DNA from: Methylophilaceae bacterium
Lineage (GTDB): Bacteria > Pseudomonadota > Gammaproteobacteria > Burkholderiales > Methylophilaceae
Length of the DNA: 8,257 nucleotides
Assembly: GCA_017880825.1 (NCBI GenBank)
Contig: JADGRN010000059.1
Location: 1-8,257, forward strand
Direction of reading: 5' to 3'
Below the pieces are notes generated by a model. It saw only the letters and a list, made by a program, of their open reading frames with translations, made no database searches and was not told where the DNA came from. The number at the start of each line of letters is the position of its first letter. The first letter of the stretch is position 1. A program made the translations under genes and the position numbers. Of this stretch, positions 1-8,257 are shown in pieces.

Positions 1-2
1 GC

Positions 3-77
3 AAGAAAGTGGATCGCGACGAAATTCAGCCCGCCTACTACAAACTCAATGGTCATTACAGTTCCTTGCTAATTTGA
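3..77 (+). CDS. C-terminal end of an unidentified protein (5' truncated)
   Basis: The third frame is open from the window edge to a TGA at 75-77 and reads as a plausible hydrophilic protein tail of 24 residues (contains DRDEIQPAYYKLNGHYSS). Frame 1 also stops soon (TAA at 70-72). Frame 2 runs on without a stop through this stretch but looks less protein-like. I chose frame 3 on residue composition alone. I do not recognise the family, and too little is present to propose a function. The gene would converge on the YceI-family gene, whose stop codon lies 19 bases further on. Confidence 0.4.
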   Translation, partial: KKVDRDEIQPAYYKLNGHYSSLLI

Positions 78-95
78 TGGTGGTGAATTTAATAA

Positions 96-689
96 TTACC
101 AGGGTTTGAAATCCATGGTGTTCTTTAAGCCTTCGATCAATAGCGTAATTTCAATCTCGTCGCCCACAGGTGCCTTGGGTTTGAGCGGCCAGGTGAAGCC
201 AAAATCCGAGGCTTTGAGTGAAGTATGCGCCTCCAGACCCATGCGATAGCCGCCCCAGGGGTCGAAGTCAGCCCCCAGAACCTTGAACGGGAAAGACATT
301 TCCTTGGTAACGCCATGCATAGTCAGATTGCCGGTCAGGATACCCTCGTTTGCGCCGGTCGCCTCAACCTTGGTGCTGACAAATTCCATCTGCGCGAAAT
401 GGCCGACATCCAGATATTCCTCCTTCTGGATGTGTTCATCGCGCTTGGCGTGGCTGCTGTTGACGCTGAGCATATTGATTCTGGCTTCCACGCTGGAATT
501 GGCCAGATTGCTACGGTCAATCAGCACTTTGCCCTTGATGTCGCTAAAGGTGCCGGAAGTTTTGGATGCTACATGACGAATCGTCCAGTTGGCGAAACTA
601 TGCGAATTATCAATGCCGTAAACTTCCTGGTCGGCAAGCGCCGCGGCTGAAAAAGCCAGCAGGCTGATAGCAAGCAAAGTGTTTTTCAT
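96..689 (-). CDS. YceI-family periplasmic lipid-binding-type protein
   Basis: This is a secreted small beta-barrel protein of the YceI family (lipocalin-like fold). Members bind isoprenoid or other amphiphilic ligands in the periplasm, but the physiological role is usually unknown. At 197 residues the length is normal for the family. Residues 1-19 form a signal peptide with a lysine, a hydrophobic core and an ALA cleavage site before DQEVYGID. Family hallmarks are visible: the early D-x-x-H-S-F segment, the F-x-x-I-x-G-x-V strand, K-R-D-E-H in the middle, and the T-x-H-G-V-T-K-E strand. An in-frame TTG at 695 would add two residues, but it lies only 1 base from the Shine-Dalgarno sequence, so the ATG at 689 is preferred. 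The gene lies 71 bases downstream of the pirin on the same strand and could share its transcript. The family call is firm; the ligand cannot be inferred. Confidence 0.93.
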   Translation of the reverse strand: MKNTLLAISLLAFSAAALADQEVYGIDNSHSFANWTIRHVASKTSGTFSDIKGKVLIDRSNLANSSVEARINMLSVNSSHAKRDEHIQKEEYLDVGHFAQMEFVSTKVEATGANEGILTGNLTMHGVTKEMSFPFKVLGADFDPWGGYRMGLEAHTSLKASDFGFTWPLKPKAPVGDEIEITLLIEGLKNTMDFKPW

Positions 690-696
690 TGTCAAA

Positions 697-703
697 CTCC
701 TTT
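697..703 (-). promoter_or_regulatory. Strong Shine-Dalgarno of the YceI-family gene
   Basis: On the minus strand this reads AAAGGAG, a near-ideal ribosome-binding site 7 bases before the ATG at 689. It decides the start codon against the in-frame TTG at 695. Confidence 0.8.
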
Positions 704-760
704 CTTAAAATAAACCCAATACAGCAGCAGACCAATCAAGTCGTGCTTCCGTTCATTTAC

Positions 761-1483
761 TCAATGACTCGATGCAGGAACTACAGCAGGCAAATCAAAC
801 ATCAGCAATTCAGCATCTTCGTCCGCCACCAGATCAATCACCTGCTGTGTGTCAATCGCGGCGGCGTCGCCCGCCATCAGCACCTCGCCATTCAAGGTCA
901 AAGTACCGCGTGCCAGCTGGATATAGGCACTGCGCCCGGGCTGCAGGGTATAGCTCAGATGCACTCCCGCTGTCAGGCAACTGGCATAAAGCGCCACATC
1001 CTGATGAATCTTCAGCGAGCCTTCACGCCCATCGTGCGAGGCTACCAGGCACCAGCGGTTGTGCTTGTCCGCAGGCGCAAAATGCTTTTCCTCATAGCCT
1101 GGCGTAATGCCATTGCGTTCCGGCAACAGCCAGATCTGCAGCAGATGTGCGGGCTCGCTGTCGGAAGCGTTGACTTCGCTGTGTACGATGCCAGTGCCGG
1201 CGGTCATGCGCTGCACGTCACCGGCGCGTATCACCGAGCCATTACCCAGGCTGTCCTTATGGCGTAATGCACCTTGTAGCATATAAGTCACGATTTCCAT
1301 ATCGCGGTGCGGGTGCATGCCAAAGCCTTTGCCGCCGGCAATCACATCCTCGTTAATCACGCGCAACACGGAATAACCCATGTAATCCGGGTCATAATAA
1401 TGTGCGAACGAAAAGGTATGGTAGCTATCCAGCCAGCCGTGGTTGGCATGGCCGCGTTGTTCCGATTTTCTGAGCTTGATCAT
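761..1483 (-). CDS. Pirin-family protein (YhhW-like bicupin, putative quercetin dioxygenase)
   Basis: This is a cytoplasmic bicupin of the pirin family, 240 residues. The E. coli homologue YhhW has quercetin 2,3-dioxygenase activity in vitro; natural substrates of bacterial pirins are mostly unknown. With the start at 1483 the N-terminus reads MIKLRKSEQRGHANHGWLDS, as in YhhW. The four cupin metal ligands then fall at H57, H59 (GMHPHRDME), H101 and E103 (GIVHSE), the same numbering I recall for YhhW, so the metal site looks intact. In-frame ATGs also exist at 1486 and 1498. The site GAGG at 1489-1492 is 5 bases from the 1483 start and only 2 from 1486, and it lies inside the coding sequence if 1498 is used, which supports 1483. 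The gene is divergent from a LysR regulator and upstream of the YceI-family gene. The family is certain; the substrate is not known. Confidence 0.93.
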   Translation of the reverse strand: MIKLRKSEQRGHANHGWLDSYHTFSFAHYYDPDYMGYSVLRVINEDVIAGGKGFGMHPHRDMEIVTYMLQGALRHKDSLGNGSVIRAGDVQRMTAGTGIVHSEVNASDSEPAHLLQIWLLPERNGITPGYEEKHFAPADKHNRWCLVASHDGREGSLKIHQDVALYASCLTAGVHLSYTLQPGRSAYIQLARGTLTLNGEVLMAGDAAAIDTQQVIDLVADEDAELLMFDLPAVVPASSH

Positions 1484-1488
1484 CATTG

Positions 1489-1492
1489 CCTC
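1489..1492 (-). promoter_or_regulatory. Ribosome-binding site deciding the pirin start
   Basis: GAGG on the minus strand lies 5 bases before the ATG at 1483 and 2 bases before the ATG at 1486. It would be internal to the gene if the upstream ATG at 1498 were used. It therefore favours the start that also matches family alignment. Confidence 0.55.
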
Positions 1493-1509
1493 ATTCAATA
1501 AGATTGAAT
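1493..1509. promoter_or_regulatory. Candidate LysR-type operator 1 (perfect dyad)
   Basis: ATTCAAT-AAG-ATTGAAT is a perfect inverted repeat with 7-base arms. It contains the T-N11-A core (TCA-N7-TGA) expected of LysR-family binding sites. It lies 10 bases upstream of the pirin start. A further TTGAA half-site follows at 1513-1517. Binding by the adjacent regulator is inferred from position and symmetry. As RNA on the pirin transcript the same dyad could fold into an AU-rich hairpin right before the ribosome-binding site. Confidence 0.5.
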
Positions 1510-1570
1510 ACGTTGAAGCATACTAATACTTAGGTGTAGGCTATAAAAGCGAATTATTTTGCTGGGTTTA

Positions 1571-1585
1571 TTCAAATTATATGAA
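1571..1585. promoter_or_regulatory. Candidate LysR-type operator 2 overlapping the lysR start codon
   Basis: TTCAAATTATATGAA shares TTCAA-N6-TGAA with the dyad at 1494-1508 and again contains a T-N11-A core. It covers the lysR ATG (1581-1583) and the bases where its ribosome-binding site would be expected, which would fit autorepression. The centre-to-centre distance between the two sites is 77 bases. A TATAAA at 1542-1547 between them is a possible lysR -10 element, but I see no convincing -35 partner. Confidence 0.4.
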
Positions 1586-2483
1586 CATACGTTTGTCGCT
1601 TGATGCCTTGCAGGTGCTGGACGCCATCGCGCGCAAGGGCAGCTTTGCCGCCGCGGCCGAATCGCTGTATCGCGTGCCCTCCGCCATCACCTACACCGTG
1701 CGCCAATTGGAACAAGCGCTCGGCGTCAGCCTATTTAGCCGCCATGGCCGCCGCGCCGAACTCACTGCAGCCGGTGAGGAATTGCTGCGCGAAGGACGCC
1801 ATCTGCTACAGGCTGCGGGCGAACTGGAAGCACGCGTCAAGCGTGTGGCGACCGGCATTGAAACCGAGCTGGCCATCGCCTTTAACGACCTGTTTCGTGT
1901 CGAGTCGCTGTACCCGATACTCGAAGCGTTTTACCGTGAATCATTCGGCACCCGTATCCGCCTGCTGCGCGAAGTCTACGGCGGCAGCTGGGATGCGCTC
2001 ACCACCGGCCGCGCCGATATCTCGCTGGGCGCGCCGGGTGACGCACCTCCCGGCGGCGGCTATGTCACCAAAGTAATGGGCACGCTGGAATTCGTCTTCG
2101 CCGTGGCCCCGTCGCATCCACTGGCCGCGCTGCCGCAGCCGCTGCAGAATCAGGACATCATGCAATACCGTTCAATCTCGGCGGCTGATAGCTCGCGCAA
2201 CCTGCCGCCGCGCACTTCCGGCATCCTCACCGGTCAGGACGTACTCACGGTGCCGGATATGGCCTGCAAGCTGCAGGCGCAGATCAACGGGCTGGGCGTC
2301 GGCTACCTGCCCAGGAGCTTGGCCGAACACCATGCTGCACTCGGCGAGCTGGTTATCCTGCAAGTCGCAGAGCCAAAGCCGCAAGCCCAATCCTTTCTGG
2401 CCTGGCGCAGCAATGGAGGCAAAGCACAGCAATGGTTCATCAAACAACTTGAACAATTAAGGCTGGAACAACTGATGATGTAA
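1581..2483 (+). CDS. LysR-family transcriptional regulator (YhaJ-like)
   Basis: This is a 300-residue LysR-type regulator, the usual length. Residues about 5-63 form the winged helix-turn-helix (ARKGSFAAAAESLYRVPSAI, then the LFSRHGRR wing and the LTAAGEELL helix). A linker helix follows, and residues about 90-293 form the periplasmic-binding-protein-like effector domain. The recognition region R-x-G-S-F-A-A-A-A-x-x-L-x-R-V-P-S-A resembles E. coli YhaJ as I remember it. YhaJ is likewise encoded next to a pirin (YhaK) and is linked to aromatic/redox stress sensing. The ATG at 1581 lacks a good Shine-Dalgarno; the nearest purine run (GGG at 1565-1567) is too far upstream. The start region is covered by a candidate operator. 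The inferred role is control of the divergent pirin (and perhaps the YceI-family gene) together with its own expression. The effector is unknown. Confidence 0.92.
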   Translation: MNIRLSLDALQVLDAIARKGSFAAAAESLYRVPSAITYTVRQLEQALGVSLFSRHGRRAELTAAGEELLREGRHLLQAAGELEARVKRVATGIETELAIAFNDLFRVESLYPILEAFYRESFGTRIRLLREVYGGSWDALTTGRADISLGAPGDAPPGGGYVTKVMGTLEFVFAVAPSHPLAALPQPLQNQDIMQYRSISAADSSRNLPPRTSGILTGQDVLTVPDMACKLQAQINGLGVGYLPRSLAEHHAALGELVILQVAEPKPQAQSFLAWRSNGGKAQQWFIKQLEQLRLEQLMM

Positions 2484-2485
2484 TG

Positions 2486-2499
2486 CCAGAATCGTCTGG
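2486..2499. repeat. Short inverted repeat after lysR
   Basis: CCAGA-ATCG-TCTGG is a perfect 5-base-pair dyad with a 4-base loop, starting 3 bases after the lysR stop and 39 bases before nnr. No T-run follows, so it does not look like a standard intrinsic terminator. It may be a weak RNA hairpin or chance. The 54-base gap between lysR and nnr shows no convincing -35/-10 pair. Confidence 0.35.
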
Positions 2500-2537
2500 T
2501 CTACGAACATCAATACCACTTATGCGGAGTAATATCA

Positions 2538-4019
2538 GTGTTAGATAACAGCAGTGCGCTTTACCTCAGCCAGGAATTACGCACCATCGAACAGGCGGCA
2601 ACCGCGGCAGGCTTGATGGAGAAAGCCGGGCTGGCAGTTGCCACATTGGCAAAAGAGTTGACGGCAGATAATGCCGACCCGATCCTGGTGCTGGCCGGGC
2701 CGGGCAATAACGGCGGTGATGCGCTGGTCGCAGCACGCTATCTCAAGCAATGGTGGCATCGTGTCACCGTGGTACTGGCTGGCGATCCGCAAAAGTTTCC
2801 GCCGGATGCCCGCGCGGCCTATGACCAATGGCTGGCTGCCGGCGGCACGGTAGAAGACGAGATCCCGCTTGCCAACTGGGCGCTGGTGCTGGACGGACTG
2901 TTCGGCAGCGGCCTGCAGCGTCCGGTTGAAGGGATCTACCGCGAATTCATCGAGCAGATCAATGCTTCACCTGCGCCGGTACTGGCGATTGACATCCCCA
3001 GCGGCATTTGCGGCGACACCGGTCGCATGCTCGGCGCAGCCGTGCGTGCCGACCATACGCTGACTTTTCTCGGCCTCAAGCCCGGCCTCTATACACTGGA
3101 TGGCCCAAGCCACGCAGGTATCATACATTTCTCCGATCTCGGCGTAGCTGCGGGGAGTATCCTCGCGGCACAGGGGCATTTGCTGGAACTGGAACTGCTT
3201 AGGCCGCTGCTGCCGTTACGTGCGCTCAACTCGCACAAAGGCAGCTTCGGCAGTGTGGCCGTGATCGGCGGAGCTAACGGCATGACCGGCGCAGCGTTGC
3301 TGGCAGCACGCGCTGCATTGTTGAGTGGTGCCGGGCGTGTCTATGCCGCGCTATTGGCAGAGGGCGCACCTGCGGTTGATCTGCAACAGCCGGAGATCAT
3401 GCTGCGTTCACCGGATAATCTCCGCATATTGCCGCAACTGGATTGTGTCGTGATCGGCCCCGGTTTGGGACAATCGGCAGCGGCCATAGAACTGCTCGAA
3501 TACTGGCTGGCGCAGGATGTGCCACTGCTGCTCGATGCCGATGCGTTGAATCTGCTATCCATGCATCAGCACCTGAAGCATGCGCTGCAAAACCGCCAGG
3601 CCCCCGGCGTGATTACGCCGCATCCGGGCGAAGCCGCCAGATTGCTGGCCTGCGACAATGCAGCCGTGCAGCAAGACCGAATCCATAGTTGCTTACGGCT
3701 GGCACAGGAACTGCATGCAATCTGCGTGCTCAAAGGAGCCGGTACTGTCTGCGCTGAAGCAAACGGCCAATGGTATATCAATACCAGTGGCAATCCGGGG
3801 CTTGCCAGCGCAGGTACCGGCGATGTGCTGAGCGGCATCATCGGCAGCCTGATCGCGCAAGGGCTGAGGGCCATTGATGCAACCAAGCTCGGGGTATATC
3901 TGCATGGCGCTGCGGCAGATGCACTTGTTGCGCAGGGCATAGGACCAGTCGGCCTGACTGCCTCGGAACTGGCACCGGCAGTACGTGATCTGATTAATCA
4001 GTACAACAAAGAAAAATAA
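2538..4019 (+). CDS. nnr: Bifunctional NAD(P)H-hydrate epimerase / ADP-dependent NAD(P)H-hydrate dehydratase
   Basis: This is a cytosolic metabolite-repair enzyme. The N-terminal YjeF_N domain epimerises R- and S-NAD(P)HX. The C-terminal ribokinase-like domain dehydrates S-NAD(P)HX back to NAD(P)H, using ADP in bacteria. At 493 residues it is close to E. coli Nnr. In the epimerase half: GPGNNGGDA at 54-62, DGLFGSG from D119, DIPSG from D152, and K181 in GLKPGL. In the dehydratase half: HKGSFG from 233, GPGLGQS from 307, DADALN from 333, TPHPGEA from 360, and the nucleotide/catalytic NPGLASAGTGD ending at D429. Both active sites look complete. The start is a GTG with GGAG 8 bases upstream (2526-2529). 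Only 2 bases separate its stop from the MoxR gene, so it probably heads that operon. Confidence 0.96.
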   Translation: MLDNSSALYLSQELRTIEQAATAAGLMEKAGLAVATLAKELTADNADPILVLAGPGNNGGDALVAARYLKQWWHRVTVVLAGDPQKFPPDARAAYDQWLAAGGTVEDEIPLANWALVLDGLFGSGLQRPVEGIYREFIEQINASPAPVLAIDIPSGICGDTGRMLGAAVRADHTLTFLGLKPGLYTLDGPSHAGIIHFSDLGVAAGSILAAQGHLLELELLRPLLPLRALNSHKGSFGSVAVIGGANGMTGAALLAARAALLSGAGRVYAALLAEGAPAVDLQQPEIMLRSPDNLRILPQLDCVVIGPGLGQSAAAIELLEYWLAQDVPLLLDADALNLLSMHQHLKHALQNRQAPGVITPHPGEAARLLACDNAAVQQDRIHSCLRLAQELHAICVLKGAGTVCAEANGQWYINTSGNPGLASAGTGDVLSGIIGSLIAQGLRAIDATKLGVYLHGAAADALVAQGIGPVGLTASELAPAVRDLINQYNKEK

Positions 4020-4021
4020 TC

Positions 4022-4930
4022 ATGCACCACATCACACAAAAAATCATACAGGCAGCGGGGCAGGTTATCTTGGGCAAGGAACAGCAAATCCGCCTGGCGC
4101 TGGCCTGCATACTGGCGCGCGGCCATCTGCTGATTGAAGACTTGCCGGGCATGGGCAAGACCACATTGGCGCACACGCTGGCACAGGTGCTGGGGCTGGA
4201 TTTCCGCCGCATCCAGTTCACCAGCGATCTGCTGCCTGCGGATATCCTCGGCGTCTCGGTCTACGACCGCAACAACTCGGTTTTCAAGTTCCACCCGGGG
4301 CCGGTGTTCACCAACGTGCTGCTGGCCGACGAAGTCAACCGCGCCACGCCCAAGACCCAAAGCGCGCTGCTGGAAGTGATGGAAGAGGGCCAGGTCACGC
4401 TGGAAGGCGAAACCCGCCCACTGCCAAAGCCATTTTTCGTCATCGCCACGCAAAACCCCACGCATCATATCGGCACCTTTCCGCTGCCGGAATCCCAGCT
4501 TGACCGCTTCCTCATGCGCATCCAGCTTGGTTATCCGGATGCGGATTCAGAACGCAGCCTGCTCAAAAGCAATGGCGGACGTGGCAGCATAAGCGGCCTG
4601 CAAGCCTGTGTGGACGGCCGGCAATTGCTGGAACTGCAGCAGGCGGTGGATGCCATCCATATTTCCGATGCGCTGCTGGATTATTTGCAGGCATTGCTCA
4701 ACTACACGCGCAATTCTCCGCGTTACACGGCAGGTCTTTCGCCGCGTGCCGGCCTCGCCCTCAAACAATGCGCGCAAGCCTGGGCCATGATGCAAGGCCG
4801 CGATTTCGCCCTGCCGGAAGACGTGCAAGCCGTGCTGCCGGGGGTCGCCGGGCATCGCCTGCAAACCGCATCAGGCACGGACATGCATGACGTTGCGGCG
4901 GAACTGCTGGCAGCGGTCACCATCCCCTGA
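4022..4930 (+). CDS. MoxR-family AAA+ ATPase
   Basis: This is a 302-residue cytoplasmic AAA+ ATPase of the MoxR family, chaperone-like proteins that assemble or activate partner complexes, often with DUF58 or VWA proteins. The motifs are intact: Walker A DLPGMGKTT (K46), Walker B LLADEVNRA (D103, E104), sensor 1 ATQNP (N145), arginine-finger region ESQLDRF (R162), and sensor 2 GLSPRAG (R242). The length is typical for a MoxR protein without an extra domain. The ATG follows the nnr stop after 2 bases and has only an A-rich weak ribosome-binding site, so translation is probably helped by coupling to nnr. The direct neighbours (DUF58, TgpA) place it in the MoxR-DUF58-transglutaminase type of locus also present in Pseudomonas aeruginosa. 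Its client is probably the DUF58 or transglutaminase partner, by inference. Confidence 0.95.
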   Translation: MHHITQKIIQAAGQVILGKEQQIRLALACILARGHLLIEDLPGMGKTTLAHTLAQVLGLDFRRIQFTSDLLPADILGVSVYDRNNSVFKFHPGPVFTNVLLADEVNRATPKTQSALLEVMEEGQVTLEGETRPLPKPFFVIATQNPTHHIGTFPLPESQLDRFLMRIQLGYPDADSERSLLKSNGGRGSISGLQACVDGRQLLELQQAVDAIHISDALLDYLQALLNYTRNSPRYTAGLSPRAGLALKQCAQAWAMMQGRDFALPEDVQAVLPGVAGHRLQTASGTDMHDVAAELLAAVTIP

Positions 4931-4947
4931 GTTTTCAGACGCCAAAC

Positions 4948-5900
4948 GTGGCCTACGCCTTACGACTGCCGGACTGGAAAAATCTGCTGCGCACTGCTCG
5001 CCCCAGCAGCGCGCCTGCCAAGCTGGGCCGTCGCTACATCTATATTCTGCCTACGCGCTATGGGCTGATGTATGCGGTGGTGTTGATTGGCATGCTGGTG
5101 GGCGCGATCAACTACACGCTGAGCCTGGGCTTTGTGCTGACCTTTCTGCTCGCCGCACTGGGCAACGTCGCCATGCTGCATACCTGGCGCAACCTGGCCA
5201 ACCTGACCATCACCACTGGCCGCATGGAACCGGTATTCGTCGGTGAAGATGCGCGCTTTGAATTGATTGCCACCGACCATAGCGGCCGCCCGCGCTACGC
5301 CATAGCCGCCCATATTGCCGACCAAGCGCCTGCTTATGCCGACATTGCGGCTTTCGGCCAGGTCAAACTGCTGTTAACCCGGCCCGCCAAACGCCGCGGT
5401 TGGCAACAGGCTGGCAAAATCACGTTTTTTACCGAGTTCCCCCTGGGCCTGTTTCATGCTTGGTCTTATGTGGAATTGGACTGTCGCTGCCTGGTCTATC
5501 CGCACCCCGCCATGCCGGGACTGGCGGTGCCCAGCGCCTCTGCCGAAGGTTCGACGGGCGCAGCGGAATCCACCGGCGGCGATGATGATTTTGCCGGATT
5601 GCGCACCTACCAGTTTGGCGATTCATCTCGCCGCGTGGACTGGAAGGCCTCCTCGCGCGAGCAGGGGCTGATGACCAAACAATTTCAGGGGGAAGCCAAG
5701 CTGTCGTTGTGGCTGGACTGGCAGCTCACGCCGGGGCACAACGTGGAACAGCGCATCAGCCAGCTGACCAGATGGGTGATAGACGCACACACCGCCAACC
5801 ACAACTATGGCCTGCGCCTGCCCGGCGTCGAATTGCCACCGGCCAACAACGACGGGCACTACCACGCCTGCCTGGAAGCGCTGGCAATACTGGATACAAA

Positions 5901-5904
<4 letters not shown>
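4948..5904 (+). CDS. DUF58 domain membrane protein, MoxR partner
   Basis: This 318-residue protein has two N-terminal membrane segments (about 38-53 and 59-77) followed by a soluble region. It carries the DUF58 signature at about 212-247: DDFAGLRTYQFGD, then RRVDWKASSR (W232) and a K-Q-F strand. DUF58 proteins are usually encoded between a MoxR ATPase and a transglutaminase or VWA genes; the biochemical role is unknown. The start must be the GTG at 4948 or further inside. The frame is closed by TGA at 4888, and no other ATG, GTG or TTG lies between. No Shine-Dalgarno is visible before the GTG, which lies 17 bases after the moxR stop. The next in-frame ATG (codon 41) would cut into the first membrane helix. 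The 3' end overlaps the transglutaminase gene by ATGA. Confidence 0.9.

Positions 5905-8257
<2,353 letters not shown>

Noticed and set aside
81..101. Possible terminator hairpin between the converging genes at the left edge
   Set aside because: TGGTGAATT-TAAT-AATTACCA has a bulged G and an AT-rich stem, overlaps the YceI stop codon, and has no clear T-run on either strand; too weak to call.
225..650. Open frame of 141 codons on the + strand opposite the YceI-family gene
   Set aside because: It lies wholly antisense to a well-supported gene with signal peptide and family motifs, and its translation shows no recognisable domain.
690..695. TTG start at 695 for the YceI-family protein
   Set aside because: It is only 1 base from the AAAGGAG site; the ATG at 689 has ideal 7-base spacing and gives a normal signal peptide.
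689..1267. Open frame of 192 codons on the + strand opposite the pirin
   Set aside because: It is antisense to the pirin, with no family resemblance and no ribosome-binding site seen; codon-bias shadow.
1542..1547. TATAAA as the lysR -10 element
   Set aside because: The bases 16-18 upstream (around 1518-1525) do not resemble TTGACA, so no full promoter can be supported from sequence alone.
5709..5900. N-terminal extension of the transglutaminase by 64 codons
   Set aside because: It overlaps the DUF58 coding sequence in another frame and its residues look like a frame shadow; the ATG at 5901 in the ATGA overlap fits the family start.

Overview
The window is an ordinary-looking stretch of bacterial chromosome. 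It is moderately GC-rich and densely coded, with short intergenic gaps and no mobile element, CRISPR array, rRNA or tRNA. Protein similarity and gene order (MoxR, DUF58, TgpA-type transglutaminase, then TadA) suggest a betaproteobacterium, perhaps of the Gallionella/Methylophilus/Nitrosomonas kind. That placement is inference from recalled family resemblance, not from a search.

Left part (1-1580): the tail of an unidentified + strand gene ends at 77. It converges on a minus-strand pair: a metal-intact pirin (761-1483) and, 71 bases downstream, a secreted YceI-family protein (96-689). A LysR-type regulator (1581-2483) is divergent from the pirin. Its closest remembered relative is E. coli YhaJ, which also sits beside a pirin gene (yhaK). 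The AT-rich divergent gap holds two copies of the same imperfect dyad, TTCAA-N6-TGAA. One lies just upstream of the pirin ribosome-binding site and the other overlaps the lysR start codon. Together they form a plausible operator pair for the regulator.

Right part (2538-8257): a tight + strand gene string. It begins with the bifunctional NAD(P)HX repair enzyme Nnr (epimerase plus ADP-dependent dehydratase). After 2 bases comes a MoxR AAA+ ATPase, and after 17 bases a membrane-anchored DUF58 protein. A 4-base ATGA overlap leads to a TgpA-like membrane transglutaminase with a complete Cys-His-Asp triad, and another ATGA overlap leads to the tRNA adenosine deaminase TadA, which is cut by the window edge. 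MoxR-DUF58-TgpA is a recognised but poorly understood chaperone/envelope module. Here it is flanked by a metabolite-repair gene and an essential tRNA-modification gene in what looks like one transcription unit.

I found no clearly undescribed system. The points most worth a second look are the paired operators, the intact-metal pirin beside a YhaJ-like regulator, and the coupling of tadA to the transglutaminase module.
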